In this document: positions 9,530 through 19,198 of the stretch, piece after piece | Position numbering within the stretch: the stretch's first letter is position 1 | Layout: each line of letters begins with the position of its first letter | Assembly: GCF_001305675.1 (NCBI RefSeq) | Contig: NZ_CP011853.1 | Location: 3,534,001 to 3,598,000 of the forward strand | Origin: Gordonia phthalatica | GTDB lineage: Bacteria; Actinomycetota; Actinomycetes; Mycobacteriales; Mycobacteriaceae | Reading direction: 5' to 3' | DNA length: 64,000 nt | The notes under the pieces: model-generated | Told to the model about the DNA's origin: nothing | Seen by the model: the letters and a program-made list of their open reading frames with translations, nothing else | The model's database searches: none | Made by a program: the position numbers and the translations under genes

Positions 9530-9916
9530 TCACTTGAGCGAGACCTTGGCGCCGGCCTCTTCCAGCTTGGCCTTGGCAGCCTCGGCGTCTTCCTTGCTGA
9601 CCTTCTCCAGGAGAGCCTTCGGAGCGCTCTCGACGAGGTCCTTGGCCTCCTTCAGGCCCAGACCCGAGACGACCTCGCGGACGACCTTGATGACCTGGAT
9701 CTTCTTGTCGCCTGCGCCCTCGAGGACGACGTCGAACTCGTCCTGCTCAGCGGCGGCCTCGGCGCCGGCGGCCGGAGCACCGGCAGCAGCGACGGCGACC
9801 GGAGCAGCGGCGGTGACCTCGAAGACCTCTTCGAACTTCTTCACGAAATCGCTGAGCTCCAGCAGGGTCAGTTCCTTGAACTGATCGATGAGCTCGTCAG
9901 CGGTGAGCTTCGCCAT
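9530..9916 (-). CDS. rplL: 50S ribosomal protein L7/L12
   Basis: 128 residues, the normal length for L7/L12. It has the N-terminal dimerisation helix (LTADELIDQFKELTLLELSDFVKKFEE), an Ala/Pro/Gly-rich hinge (about 35-58) and the C-terminal factor-binding domain with KIQVIKVVREVVSGLGLKEAKDLVE. It forms the stalk that recruits elongation factors. It follows rplJ by 109 bases in the same transcript and is followed by a strong hairpin. Confidence 0.97.
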   Translation of the reverse strand: MAKLTADELIDQFKELTLLELSDFVKKFEEVFEVTAAAPVAVAAAGAPAAGAEAAAEQDEFDVVLEGAGDKKIQVIKVVREVVSGLGLKEAKDLVESAPKALLEKVSKEDAEAAKAKLEEAGAKVSLK

Positions 9917-10025
9917 GATGGCGTCCTTCCGTTAATCCCTATGCGGGGAACCTGCGGTGCAGGTTGGTTTATGGGGTGGTGGCCCGCACGGCGGCAGCCG
10001 CTTGAACCGGGTGGAGTCAAGTCGA

Positions 10026-10556
10026 CTACGCGGCGTCGCCGGCAGCTTCCTGCTTCTCCTGCAGAGCCGCGGCGAGTCGCGCGACCTGCGATGCGGGCTG
10101 GTTGAACAGCCCTGCGGCCTTTGCCAAGTTGCCCTTCATGGCGCCTGCCAGCTTGGCCAGCAGGACCTCGCGGGTCTCCAGGTCGGCGATCTGCTCGATC
10201 TCAGCCACGGACAGCGCACGGCCGTCCATGTAGCCGCCCTTGATGACCAGGTTCTTGTTGTCCTTGGCGAACGTCTTGATCGCCTTGGCAGCCACAACCG
10301 GCTCACCTTCGATGAAGGCGATCGCGGTCGGACCGGTGAACAGGTCATCGAGACCCTCGACGCCCGCCTCTGCGGCAGCACGCTTGGTGAGGGTGTTCTT
10401 GGCGACGGAGTAGACAGCGCCTTCGCCGAGCGAACGACGCAGCTCCTGGATCTGCGGAACCGTGAGACCGCGGTATTCCGTGATCACAGCGGCGGTCGAG
10501 TCCTTGAACTGCCCCGCAATCTCTGCGACGGCAGAAACCTTGTCAGCCTTAGCCAT
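10026..10556 (-). CDS. rplJ: 50S ribosomal protein L10
   Basis: 176 residues, typical L10: N-terminal 23S-binding domain with YRGLTVPQIQELRRSL, then FTGPTAIAF, and an Ala-rich C-terminal helix that binds L7/L12 dimers. An AGGAGG-type ribosome site lies just upstream of the ATG. The transcript starts with a structured leader (see 10656-10694), the usual place for L10 autoregulation. Confidence 0.97.
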   Translation of the reverse strand: MAKADKVSAVAEIAGQFKDSTAAVITEYRGLTVPQIQELRRSLGEGAVYSVAKNTLTKRAAAEAGVEGLDDLFTGPTAIAFIEGEPVVAAKAIKTFAKDNKNLVIKGGYMDGRALSVAEIEQIADLETREVLLAKLAGAMKGNLAKAAGLFNQPASQVARLAAALQEKQEAAGDAA

Positions 10557-10655
10557 ACTTCGCCTCCTCTCGTGTCACATTCGTTGCGTCCCGGCGAACC
10601 GGGGCGCGGGTATCCAGACTGTGCGGTGGAGGCGGGGCGCTCGACGAGGTGCCTG

Positions 10656-10694
10656 CAGAAAAGGAAAGCGCCCCGGGCAGGAGGCACGGGGCGC
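10656..10694 (-). promoter_or_regulatory. L10 leader hairpin with T-rich tail (attenuator-like)
   Basis: On the minus strand GCGCCCCG (10694-10687) pairs with CGGGGCGC (10675-10668) and is followed by TTTCCTTTTCTG. The hairpin lies about 110 bases upstream of rplJ. Position and shape match a ribosomal protein L10 leader, where L10 binding controls read-through into rplJ-rplL. The rest of the 10557-10864 gap has no coding signal; it must hold the rplJ promoter and, in the other direction, that of the GH76 gene. Confidence 0.55.
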
Positions 10695-10864
10695 ACAGAT
10701 CCCATGACGGAGGACCGCCATGGGTGAAGTCTCACCACGTTCATCCTGCGTGGGCCGCCGACTCTCATCGGGCCTTCGATCGGAACACGTCCGACAACCA
10801 ACGGTCTCTGGTTGAACTGACGCAGCGAGCATGGCTCACTGCACCGACGAATAGGCTACTGCCC

Positions 10865-12040
10865 ATGTCCATCGAATCCAAATCGACGGTTCAGGACCGC
10901 GCGGCCGCCGCGCAGGTCGCGATCGCCTCCCGGAGTCTCCGCCCGCTGCTGGGTTGGGTGCCGGGCACTCTGATCGGCGCCGTCGCCTGGCCGCCCGTCA
11001 CCCATCCGCGACGACGCGACCGGTGGACGGCGTCGTGGAACTACTGGTGGCAGGCGCACCTGGTGGACCTGCTCGTCGACGGCGCGATCCACCGCGACGA
11101 CGATCGGTGCGCCGCCGACGCCGTCGCGCTCCTGCGCGGAATCCGGCTGCACAACGGCCTCCTCTGGACCAACGACTACTACGACGACATGGCGTGGATG
11201 GGCCTGGCGATCGAGCGTGTCGACCGCCATCTGCACCGATCGCATCCGTGCGCCCGGCGGGCGCTGTCGTCGAAGATGGTCGACGCCTGGTCGCCCGCGC
11301 TGGGCGGCGGCATCCCGTGGCGGACCACCGACACCTTCTTCAACGCACCCGCCAACGGGCCCGCCGCCATCCTCCTGGCCCGGACCGGGCACGGCGAGCG
11401 GGCCGTCGCGATGGCCGACTGGATCCACCGTGAGCTGCTGCTTCCGTCGGGGTTGATCGCCGACGGCCTGTGGGTGCGGCCGGGCGGAGTGCGCGAACTC
11501 GACGGGACGACGTTCACCTACTGCCAGGGCGTCGCGCTCGGCGCGGAGGTGGAGGCTTACCGGCTCACCGCCGACCGGATCCACCTCGATCGCATCGACG
11601 CGTTGTTGCGCGCGGTGCAGGACCGGATGACCACCGACGGCGTCGTCTCGGGCGCGGGCGGCGGCGACGGCGGCCTGTTCAACGGGATCCTGGCCCGATA
11701 CCTGGCGTTGGTCGCGACCGACCTTCCGGGCGACGCCGCCGGCGTCGACGAGTTGCGGGCGCGCTCGAGCGAGATCGTCCTCCGCAGCGCGGAGTCCGTC
11801 TGGGAGCATCGGGCCGTCGCGCCCGACGGTCTTCCGGTGTTCGGACCGGACTGGCGCAAGCCCGCCCGGATCCCCGACGATTCGGGTCGCGGCGCGAGAA
11901 AGATCGGCGGAGCCGTCTCGTCCTCGCAAACTCCCGAGCGAGATCTGTCGGTCCAGATCTCCGCCGGATTTGTGCTCGAAGCTGCGGTTTCAGTCACAAT
12001 CAGGTCAAGCGAGCACACCGGTTCAGCAAACTCGGATTAA
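10865..12040 (+). CDS. Glycoside hydrolase family 76-like protein
   Basis: 391 residues from the ATG at 10865; an open frame continues upstream but crosses the L10 leader. The family signature is visible: SWNYWWQAHLVDLLVDGA, then NDYYDDMAWMGLAIERV with the paired Asp that act as nucleophile and acid in GH76 alpha-1,6-mannanases, and later GVALGAEVEAY. GH76 enzymes cleave alpha-1,6-mannan, which in this group occurs in lipomannan and lipoarabinomannan. No signal peptide is seen, so cytoplasmic trimming or a non-enzymatic role is possible. The C-terminal 50 residues look less conserved. Confidence 0.8.
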   Translation: MSIESKSTVQDRAAAAQVAIASRSLRPLLGWVPGTLIGAVAWPPVTHPRRRDRWTASWNYWWQAHLVDLLVDGAIHRDDDRCAADAVALLRGIRLHNGLLWTNDYYDDMAWMGLAIERVDRHLHRSHPCARRALSSKMVDAWSPALGGGIPWRTTDTFFNAPANGPAAILLARTGHGERAVAMADWIHRELLLPSGLIADGLWVRPGGVRELDGTTFTYCQGVALGAEVEAYRLTADRIHLDRIDALLRAVQDRMTTDGVVSGAGGGDGGLFNGILARYLALVATDLPGDAAGVDELRARSSEIVLRSAESVWEHRAVAPDGLPVFGPDWRKPARIPDDSGRGARKIGGAVSSSQTPERDLSVQISAGFVLEAAVSVTIRSSEHTGSANSD

Positions 12041-12155
12041 CAATCTGGCACCCAAACGTTTTAGATTGATGAGACGTCCGCGTGATGCAAGCCACAGCCG
12101 CATCGGCGAGGACCCGCGCAACCGCTTTCGTACATGGCAAAGGGGGGACCAGGAA

Positions 12156-14201
12156 ATGACGCTCGACTACGACGTGTCTGAAGGTCGCTTCGCAGTACCG
12201 AACCACCGCCCGACGTTGATGCCGGCACCCGAGTACCGAGATGCGGCCGGTGGCGCCGCCGCCCTGGAATGGCGTCAGGCCGTCGACGGCGACAAACGGT
12301 ACCCGCGCGTGCACATCGACCGCAGCGTCCGCCTGACGATGAGCGACGGCGTCCGCCTCCGCGCCACCGTCGTCCGCCCCGCCAATCGCTTCGGTCAGCC
12401 GGTCCGCACTCCCCTGCCCGCCGTCCTCAACGTCAACCCGTACAACCGCGCCCTCCTCGACGGCATCGATCACACGCTGCACGCACCGGTCATCGGCAGC
12501 ACCGTCAAGACCGCGAGCGCGACGTTCACCACCGACGAGGGCTCACTCGCCGGCCTCTCCCGCATCACCCGCACCTTCTCGAAGGGCCTGTGGGACGTCT
12601 TCGGCGTCAACCGCGAACTGGTCCGCTCCGGGTACGTGCAGGTCCTGGTCGACGTCCGCGGCACCGGCACCTCCCACGGCAAGTGGCAGATCCTCGGTCC
12701 GCGCGAGCAGCAGGACAGCCTCGAGGTGATCGACTGGATCACCCGGCAGAGCTGGTACGAAGGCGGCGTCGGGATGACCGGCTGGTCGTATTCGGCCATC
12801 AACTCCCTGCAGGCTGCAGCATTGCGCCCCGAAGCCCTCAAGGCCGTCTTCGCGGTGGAGGGCAGCGAGGACATCGTCCGCGACATCTACATCACCGGCG
12901 GCATGCCGTCGGCGTTCATCCCGTTCTGGTTGGCCCTGGTGAACGGTCTCAAATGGGTGCCGAATCCGGCGACCGCCGTCGCCGACGTGCTCCGCGGTGA
13001 CGGCTACCGCTGGCTCGCCTCCCGGATGAAGTCGCCGGCGACGGAGATGCCGTCGCTGATGTGGGGCTTCCTGACCGCCCGCGACGACCGCATCTTCGAC
13101 GATCCGTACTTCGCCGAGCGCGATCCGATCATCGAGAACATCACGTGTCCCACGTTCACGGTCGGCGGCTGGCACGATCTCTTCGGCCGCAGCGCCACCC
13201 GCGTGTACTCCAAACTGCAGATGGAGCCGGGCCGCAAGCAGGTCCTCATCGCCGACGGCTACCACTTGGACCCCGGCTGCGACCACCAGCGGCCGTACAG
13301 CCCGCCGCGTCTGGACGTCTTGCAGCGCGCCTGGTTCGACCGGTGGCTCAAGGGCATCGAGAACGGCGTCGACGGGTACGGCCCGGTCACCATGGAGCAG
13401 CAGGGCGGTGGCTGGTCGTGCGGACCGGCGTTCCCCCGCCCCGAGGTGACTCCGCGTCGCCTGTTCCTCACCGAGGAGCCCACCGGCACCGCGATGCACA
13501 CGCAGCACGACGGCAGCCTCCGCAACGGTCGCGCCTCGCGCAGGCGGTCGTTGCGGATCCGCCCGAGCCTTCGCGGCTTCGTCTCCCGCGACCTCTCGCA
13601 GGTCACCGCGGGCCTGTCGATCGTCCTCGGTGAGAAGTTCACCAAGGACGCGTCGTTCCAGGAGGAGTCGGCGCTCAGCTTCACCAGCGAGGCGGTATCG
13701 CGACCCACGCAGATCTCCGGTGCCATGAACCTGCGCCTCAACGTCTCCACCACCGCCCACGAGGGCATCTGGGCAGTCACCGTGAACGACGTCGCCGCCG
13801 ACGGCACATCCACAGTGCTGACCAACGGCGCACTGACCGCATCCAACCGGGCGCTGGACCCGTCGCGGTCCACGTACGACGCCGACGGCGCCCTGCTGGA
13901 CGCCTACCACTATCTGTCGCGTGAGCGGCGTCTTCCGGTGCCCGCGGACGAGCCGGTCCGGATCGACGTGGATCTGGTCCCGACCGATGCCGTTCTGCAG
14001 CCCGGCCACCGGCTGCGTGTGGACGTCTACGCGGCCAGCCTGCCCCGCTACCTGACGATCGTGCCGGACCTCATCAAGGCCCGCGGCCGCCGCCAGCAGT
14101 TGGTCCTGGACCCGGCCAAGCCGAGCTACCTGACCTTCCAGACCGACGGCGACCTCGGCGCCGACCCCGTCCCCGTGGTGACCGCGACCGCCGTTCGCTG
14201 A
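12156..14201 (+). CDS. CocE/NonD-family X-Pro dipeptidyl-peptidase-like hydrolase
   Basis: 681 residues from the ATG at 12156, preceded by a purine-rich GGGGGGACCAGGA. The N-terminal alpha/beta hydrolase domain starts near VRLTMSDGVRLRATVVRP and contains the nucleophile motif GWSYSA (family consensus GxSYxG/A), then VGGWHDLFGR with the acid Asp, and a C-terminal jelly-roll domain with PTQISGAMNLRLNVST and HRLRVDVYAA. Relatives hydrolyse esters (cocaine esterase) or amides (glutaryl-7-ACA acylase, X-Pro peptidases). Substrate is unknown. It may be cotranscribed with the GH76 gene 115 bases upstream. Confidence 0.85.
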   Translation: MTLDYDVSEGRFAVPNHRPTLMPAPEYRDAAGGAAALEWRQAVDGDKRYPRVHIDRSVRLTMSDGVRLRATVVRPANRFGQPVRTPLPAVLNVNPYNRALLDGIDHTLHAPVIGSTVKTASATFTTDEGSLAGLSRITRTFSKGLWDVFGVNRELVRSGYVQVLVDVRGTGTSHGKWQILGPREQQDSLEVIDWITRQSWYEGGVGMTGWSYSAINSLQAAALRPEALKAVFAVEGSEDIVRDIYITGGMPSAFIPFWLALVNGLKWVPNPATAVADVLRGDGYRWLASRMKSPATEMPSLMWGFLTARDDRIFDDPYFAERDPIIENITCPTFTVGGWHDLFGRSATRVYSKLQMEPGRKQVLIADGYHLDPGCDHQRPYSPPRLDVLQRAWFDRWLKGIENGVDGYGPVTMEQQGGGWSCGPAFPRPEVTPRRLFLTEEPTGTAMHTQHDGSLRNGRASRRRSLRIRPSLRGFVSRDLSQVTAGLSIVLGEKFTKDASFQEESALSFTSEAVSRPTQISGAMNLRLNVSTTAHEGIWAVTVNDVAADGTSTVLTNGALTASNRALDPSRSTYDADGALLDAYHYLSRERRLPVPADEPVRIDVDLVPTDAVLQPGHRLRVDVYAASLPRYLTIVPDLIKARGRRQQLVLDPAKPSYLTFQTDGDLGADPVPVVTATAVR

Positions 14202-14246
14202 CCGGTCGGCGCGGGAGCGTCCCAGCGGACCTCACGGGGTTTCGAC

Positions 14247-14744
14247 TCACTGCGTCGCAGACAGCCCGCTGTCGCCGAAGATCACCCGGTAGACCAGGGC
14301 CGTCTCGGGCCCCATCACCAGGTCCACCAGGTCGATCAACGTGGCGACGAACGACGGCCCGTGCGCCGGATCGGCGATCTCGTCGAGGTGGTGCGCCAGT
14401 TCGTGCACGACCACCAACTCGCGCAGCGCCCAGCGCCCCTCCGCCGAGTCCGGGACCGCGATGGTGGTGCCGCCTCGCTCGTAGTGGGCGGCACGATGGC
14501 CGCGTCGCGCCCTCACGACCACCGGCAGCGCGGCTCGCTCGAACCGCTCCCCCACCGGCCCCAGCGCGAGCACGCGCTCGACGTAGGCGGCGACGTCGTC
14601 CACCGTCCCGAACCGCGCCTCGGCGGGCACCGTGAGGTGAGCACCGACGATCTGGACGGTGTGTGCGCTGCCCGCGCGGTCGAGCATCCGGTGCACCATC
14701 CGCTCTGCGTCGTATACGCGCGAGCGCGCGTGGTCCCGGCTCAC
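14247..14744 (-). CDS. TIGR04338-type putative metallohydrolase
   Basis: 165 residues with a clear zinc-metallopeptidase helix VVHELAHHLDE (HExxH, here HELAH) at about 104-116, followed by a possible third ligand region (DPAHGPSFVATLIDL). This matches the actinobacterial TIGR04338 family, which occurs next to DUF2786 genes, as here. The ATG start overlaps the DUF2786 stop by four bases, so the two proteins are made together and probably act together. No function has been established that I can name. Confidence 0.8.
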   Translation of the reverse strand: MSRDHARSRVYDAERMVHRMLDRAGSAHTVQIVGAHLTVPAEARFGTVDDVAAYVERVLALGPVGERFERAALPVVVRARRGHRAAHYERGGTTIAVPDSAEGRWALRELVVVHELAHHLDEIADPAHGPSFVATLIDLVDLVMGPETALVYRVIFGDSGLSATQ

Positions 14745-15580
14745 CGGTCCAGTGCGCCTCGGGCACCGCCGAGCCGTCCGTCCGCCCCGATCCGGGCGCG
14801 TTTGCCTGCCCGGTCGCCGGCTTGGCGGGCCGCCGTCGAATAGCCCGCCCTGGCGCTGGTCGGCCGCCAGTGGCCGCGCGCCGTGGACTCGGCGCGGTAG
14901 AAGTCCTTGACCTCGATCTCCTTGTCGCGCATCGCGACGGCGGTCGACACCGATCGTCCCGCTCCCCCGACGGTCGACGTGGCGTCCTCCATGGCCTCCG
15001 CCTGCTGGGCGTCGCGGGCCTCCCGCAGGCGGGCACCGATACGACTGGCGAACGCCGACTGGAAGTTGAGGCGGGCGGTGATGGGTGAGAGCGCCTTCTC
15101 CTCCACCACGCGGCGTCGCACGTAGCCGTTGGTCCGGGTCACCACCTGCCGTGCCGTCTGGCCCTTGTACGCACCCGATTTCAGGTAGGCGTCGCTGGCG
15201 GCGACCATCTGGATCACCAGCGAGGTGTACAGCGCTTCGCAGGCGTCGATATCCGATTCGAATCCGTAGGCGATCACGAAGGTCGAGTTGGAGGCGACGT
15301 CGCAGGTGATGTCATTGGCCTGGGCGATCTGCACGAACAGCTGCACGTAGGTCCGCAGCCCTCGTTTGCCCGCCTTGCCGATGTGCACCTGGCGGGTGAT
15401 CGGCGACGCCGCCTTCCGCGCGGCGGGGTCGTGCGCCCGGGCCAGGGCGAGGTCGATCGACGCGGCGGTGGCCAGTCGTTGCGCGGCCGCCATGAAGGCC
15501 TCGGCCTCGTGTTCGTTGTCGGTCCCCTCGGCCTGCCTCAGCAGCCCGCCGATCTTCGTCAGCAGTTTGTCGTCGCGCAT
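14741..15580 (-). CDS. DUF2786 domain-containing protein
   Basis: 279 residues. The N-terminal 40 residues (KIGGLLRQAEGTDNEHEAEAFMAAAQRLA) fit the DUF2786 signature, a short helical domain with a conserved NxxEAxAFM-like motif. The middle (about 80-180) is predicted globular and the C-terminus is Ala/Arg-rich and basic. Partner of the overlapping downstream HELAH protein. Function unknown; the pair is common in mycobacteria and gordoniae. Confidence 0.8.
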   Translation of the reverse strand: MRDDKLLTKIGGLLRQAEGTDNEHEAEAFMAAAQRLATAASIDLALARAHDPAARKAASPITRQVHIGKAGKRGLRTYVQLFVQIAQANDITCDVASNSTFVIAYGFESDIDACEALYTSLVIQMVAASDAYLKSGAYKGQTARQVVTRTNGYVRRRVVEEKALSPITARLNFQSAFASRIGARLREARDAQQAEAMEDATSTVGGAGRSVSTAVAMRDKEIEVKDFYRAESTARGHWRPTSARAGYSTAARQAGDRAGKRARIGADGRLGGARGALDR

Positions 15581-15710
15581 GCTGCCACGGTAATGATCGG
15601 CCCTGATGTCTGGCGAACCGGTTGTCCACAGGTTCCGGCACGTTGTCCACAGTTCGCCGTACCACCCGTCTCAGGGCGCCGAAGTCCACTCAGTCGGGCA
15701 GGCGGCACTC

Positions 15711-16865
15711 TCAGAAACTGAAGAACCAGGGATTCGCTGAGCACACGAGTTTCGGATACCGCTGCGGGTCGAGCGTGTTCAGCACGATCGACAGCGCTCG
15801 AGGCGAATAGGACATCGAGATGTGATCGGACACGTCCTGCTCGCAGCCGTTCTGCAGCGTGATGTTCTTGACGTTGCGGCCACCGGGAAGGAAGGTCCGA
15901 TCGTACGGGGTGCTCACCTCGTCGTATCGAGTCGCCACGATCGTGTACTGAACGTCTGGGTAGACCCGCTTCTGCTTGCTGTCGTGGAACGGTGCGCGGT
16001 TGTTCACATACTTGACGGTGGCCGAGTCGATCGTCTGGTCGATGCCTGCTGATCCGACCAGAAGCGTCACGGGTGCCAACACATCGAGGCCCGCGGTGGT
16101 GAGTGTCCGTCCGAGCCAGCCGATTCCGAGCAGCGTGGTGCCGTTATTGGTGGCGCCGAGGGTGACGAGGTTATTCACCTTCGTGTGACCGTTGTAGCGC
16201 TTCATCCAATAGCGCGCCAACAAGCCGCCCTGAGAGTGACCGATGAGGTCGATCTTCTTCGCACCCGTCTCGGCCAGGACCTTCGAGATGTACGGGGCGA
16301 TCTGCTCGGCGGAACGGCTGACCTCGGCGACACCGCCCGTGTTGGGAAGAACCGTGCCGAGGCCGCCGACGTCGAGCAGATCGGTGCGCCCGTAATTCGG
16401 GGCGAAGACGCAGTAGCCGGCCTTCTTCAGCACCGGGGCGAGTGCAGCCCAGTTGTCATAGGCGTTCTCCCACGTGCCGTGCAGCAGTACTACGGGGTTC
16501 TGCCCCGACTTCGGCTTGCAGTTCCAGTCGTTCGCACCGGACGGCGCGATGCGGGGGTTGAGTTGACCGTGTGCGAACGCGGGCCAGAAGCCGCTCTGCG
16601 GCGGCCCGCCCCCGATCGTGCGCTGCACGGGCGGAAGCTTCTTCGTGGGGCCGGTCCAGTCGACCTGATGCTTCAAGCCGTTGACAGCCCGCCCCACGCC
16701 CGGTGAGGCGTTGATGAAGTCCGTCAGGCGTTGCGCCGCGTCCACCTCCGACGCCTGTTGAGGCGCGGCAGTTGCCGGCCCTGCGGCCACCACCGGACCG
16801 CACATCGTGATGATTGCACCGACCGCGACGAGACCGCGTCGCAGAGTCATCGACCAGACCTTCAA
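15711..16865 (-). CDS. Secreted alpha/beta-hydrolase, triacylglycerol lipase-like
   Basis: 384 residues. Residues 1-34 form a Sec signal peptide (basic start, hydrophobic core, cleavage near ATAAP). The mature part has the oxyanion motif VVLLHGTWENAYDNW and the nucleophile elbow IGHSQGGLLARYW (GHSQG). Asp and His are likely near VLVGSAGID and SDHISMSY. It belongs to the class-2 bacterial lipase group frequent in Mycobacterium, Rhodococcus and Gordonia. It stands alone, with its own upstream region 16866-16990, and probably acts on lipids or esters outside the cell. Confidence 0.85.
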   Translation of the reverse strand: MKVWSMTLRRGLVAVGAIITMCGPVVAAGPATAAPQQASEVDAAQRLTDFINASPGVGRAVNGLKHQVDWTGPTKKLPPVQRTIGGGPPQSGFWPAFAHGQLNPRIAPSGANDWNCKPKSGQNPVVLLHGTWENAYDNWAALAPVLKKAGYCVFAPNYGRTDLLDVGGLGTVLPNTGGVAEVSRSAEQIAPYISKVLAETGAKKIDLIGHSQGGLLARYWMKRYNGHTKVNNLVTLGATNNGTTLLGIGWLGRTLTTAGLDVLAPVTLLVGSAGIDQTIDSATVKYVNNRAPFHDSKQKRVYPDVQYTIVATRYDEVSTPYDRTFLPGGRNVKNITLQNGCEQDVSDHISMSYSPRALSIVLNTLDPQRYPKLVCSANPWFFSF

Positions 16866-16994
16866 GACTCCCCCTCGAGTAAGAGACCGAATCGAGAGAA
16901 TTCGCCCTCAAGCAGTACGGGGAGTATATGGACAAACGCCTCGTACGTCAACAATCAGGGGATTCAGGGGCGGGAAGGCCACCCCGAAGAAAGC

Positions 16995-17030
16995 GAAAGG
17001 CGCCTCCCGCCGAAGCGGGAGGCGCCTTTC
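16995..17030 (-). terminator. Intrinsic terminator after rplA
   Basis: GAAAGGCGCCTCCCGC (16995-17010) and its exact reverse complement (17015-17030) form a 16-bp stem with a four-base loop. On the minus strand it is followed by CGCTTTCTT, a T-rich tail. It ends the secE-nusG-rplK-rplA transcript. Confidence 0.85.
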
Positions 17031-17062
17031 GTCAACTGTTCTCGCGGAGCCGATCCGTCAGA

Positions 17063-17773
17063 TCAGGCCTCGCCGGCGAAGTTGCGCGTCACCAGCGGGT
17101 CCACCTGGATGCCCGGTCCCGAGTTGGTCGAGATGGTGACCTTCTTGACGTAGCGGCCCTTGGCGGCCGACGGCTTCGCGCGCATGATCTCGTCGTACGC
17201 GGCACCGTAGTTCTGCGCCAGCTTCTCGGCGTCGAACGACGCCTTGCCGATGACGAAGTGCAGGTTGGCTGCCTTGTCGACGCGGAAGGTGATCTTGCCA
17301 CCCTTGATGTCGCTGACGGCCTTGGTCACGTCGGTGGTGACGGTACCGGTCTTCGGGTTCGGCATCAGACCGCGCGGGCCCAGGACACGCGCGATGCGGC
17401 CGACCTTGGCCATCTGGTCGGGGGTGGCGATCGCGGCGTCGAAGTCCAGCCAGCCGCCCTGGATCTTCTCGATCAGGTCCTCGGCGCCGACCTCGTCGGC
17501 ACCGGCGGCAGCGGCCTCGGTGGCCTTGTCGCCTGCCGCGAAGACGATGACACGTGCGGTCTTACCAGTGCCGTTCGGCAGGTTGACGGTGCCGCGCACC
17601 ATCTGGTCCGCCTTGCGGGGATCGACGCCGAGACGGACTGCGACCTCGACGGTCGAGTCGGTGTTCTTCGACGAGGTGTCCTTCGCGAGCGCGACGGCCT
17701 CCAGCGGGCTGTACAGCTTCTCGCGATCGATCTTTTCAGCGGCGGCCCGGTAGGCCTTGCTCTTCTTGCTCAT
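17063..17773 (-). CDS. rplA: 50S ribosomal protein L1
   Basis: 236 residues, normal for L1. Recognisable segments are SKAYRAAAEKIDREKLYSP, VEVAVRLGVDPRKADQMVRG, the RNA-binding GRIARVLGPRGLMPNPKTGTV, and the C-terminal KVTISTNSGPGIQVDP. It binds 23S rRNA at the L1 stalk and in many bacteria represses its own operon. It lies 102 bases after rplK, with a short GC hairpin in the gap. Confidence 0.97.
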   Translation of the reverse strand: MSKKSKAYRAAAEKIDREKLYSPLEAVALAKDTSSKNTDSTVEVAVRLGVDPRKADQMVRGTVNLPNGTGKTARVIVFAAGDKATEAAAAGADEVGAEDLIEKIQGGWLDFDAAIATPDQMAKVGRIARVLGPRGLMPNPKTGTVTTDVTKAVSDIKGGKITFRVDKAANLHFVIGKASFDAEKLAQNYGAAYDEIMRAKPSAAKGRYVKKVTISTNSGPGIQVDPLVTRNFAGEA

Positions 17774-17875
17774 GTGCTCTGTTCCTTCTCCCCGCCTTCG
17801 GGCGGGAGTTAGTGGTTACTGGGCCGAGCGCGGCCCTCCCACGAGGGTTCGACGGGACTCACCCGCCGAAATGGA

Positions 17876-18310
17876 TCAGCCTTCGACCGTGATGCCCATC
17901 GAACGCGCGGTGCCGGCGATGATCTTCGCGGCGGCCTCGACGTCGTTGGCGTTCAGGTCTTCGGTCTTGGTCTTGGCGATCTCGCGGACCTGGTCCATCG
18001 TGACCTTGCCGACCTTGTTGACGTGCGGCTCACCCGAGCCCTTCTGCACACCGGCCGCCTTGAGGAGCAGCTTGGCGGCGGGAGGAGTCTTGAGCTTGAA
18101 GTCGAACGAGCGGTCTTCGTACACGAAGATCTCGACCGGGATGACGTTGCCGCGCTGCGACTCCGTCGCGGCGTTGTACGCCTTGCAGAACTCCATGATG
18201 TTCACGCCGTGCTGACCGAGCGCCGGACCCACGGGCGGCGCCGGGTTGGCCTGGCCCGCCTGGATCTGGAGCTTGATGATCCCGGCGATCTTCTTCTTCT
18301 TGGGAGGCAT
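17876..18310 (-). CDS. rplK: 50S ribosomal protein L11
   Basis: 144 residues. Contains the N-terminal [34 protein letters not shown] that carries the thiostrepton-region interaction and lysine-methylation sites, and the C-terminal rRNA-binding domain with [19 protein letters not shown]. It is 98 bases downstream of nusG, the standard order. Confidence 0.97.
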
Positions 18311-18408
18311 CTCTCTTGTCCTTTTTCCTTACAAATCCGCGCACGCTGGATACGCGGAAGTCTTCGTGTGATGTCGCGGCACGTGGTCGGCCGCGGTGCA
18401 TCCGTGCG

Positions 18409-19143
18409 TTAGAGCTTCTCGACCTGGTTGAAGCCGAGCTCGACCGGAGTCTCGCGGCCGAAGATCGAGACGAGGACCTTCACCTTGCGCTGCTCGGTGT
18501 TGACCTCGCTGATCGACGCGGGCAGGGTCGCGAACGGACCGTCCATGACGGTGACCGACTCGCCGACCTCGAAGTCGACCTCGACGAGGTTCGACGACGC
18601 GGCGATCGCGGCTTCGACACTCTCGCCTGCCGCGGCAGCGGCCTTGGCGGCCTCCGCCTTGCGGACCTCGGCGCGCGGCATCAGGAACTGAACGACTTCC
18701 TTGATCGTCAGCGGCGACGGACGCGAGGTCATGCCGACGAAACCGGTGACACCCGGGGTGTTGCGGACGGCGCTCCACGACTCGTCGTTGAGCTCCATGC
18801 GAACCAGGATGTAGCCGGGCAGAACCTTGCGGTTCACCTTCTTCGGCTGACCGTTCTTGATCTCGGTGACCTCTTCGATGGGCACTTCCACCTGGAAGAT
18901 GTAGTCTCCGACGTCGAGGTTCTGAACGCGCGTCTCGAGGTTGGTCTTCACCTTGTTCTCGTAGCCGGCGTAGGAGTGGATGACGTACCACTCGCCGGGC
19001 AGACGGCGCAACTCGGCGCGCAGCTGCGCGACCGGGTCGACGGGCTCGGGAGCGGCTTCCGGTGCGGCCGTCTCCGGCTGCGTGGCCTCGGGGGTCTCGT
19101 CACCGATCTCCGGTGATTCGATCTCGTTCTCCGGGGTGCTCAC
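18409..19143 (-). CDS. nusG: Transcription termination/antitermination protein NusG
   Basis: 244 residues. A disordered acidic N-terminal extension of about 45 residues (PENEIESPEIGDETPEATQ), usual in actinobacteria, precedes the NGN domain (GEWYVIHSYAGYENKVKTNLE) and a C-terminal KOW domain (GESVTVMDGPFA). The GTG start at 19143 follows secE by 55 bases. It binds RNA polymerase and couples it to Rho or the ribosome. Confidence 0.96.
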   Translation of the reverse strand: MSTPENEIESPEIGDETPEATQPETAAPEAAPEPVDPVAQLRAELRRLPGEWYVIHSYAGYENKVKTNLETRVQNLDVGDYIFQVEVPIEEVTEIKNGQPKKVNRKVLPGYILVRMELNDESWSAVRNTPGVTGFVGMTSRPSPLTIKEVVQFLMPRAEVRKAEAAKAAAAAGESVEAAIAASSNLVEVDFEVGESVTVMDGPFATLPASISEVNTEQRKVKVLVSIFGRETPVELGFNQVEKL

Positions 19144-19198
19144 TGCCCCACGCTCCTTCGTTGGTCACTCGGGCTGCTCGCCCTGTGGTAATTGCCTG

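Noticed and set aside
10649..10864. Upstream extension of the GH76 protein
   Set aside because: The frame runs through the L10 leader hairpin and has low-complexity residues; the ATG at 10865 matches the family start.
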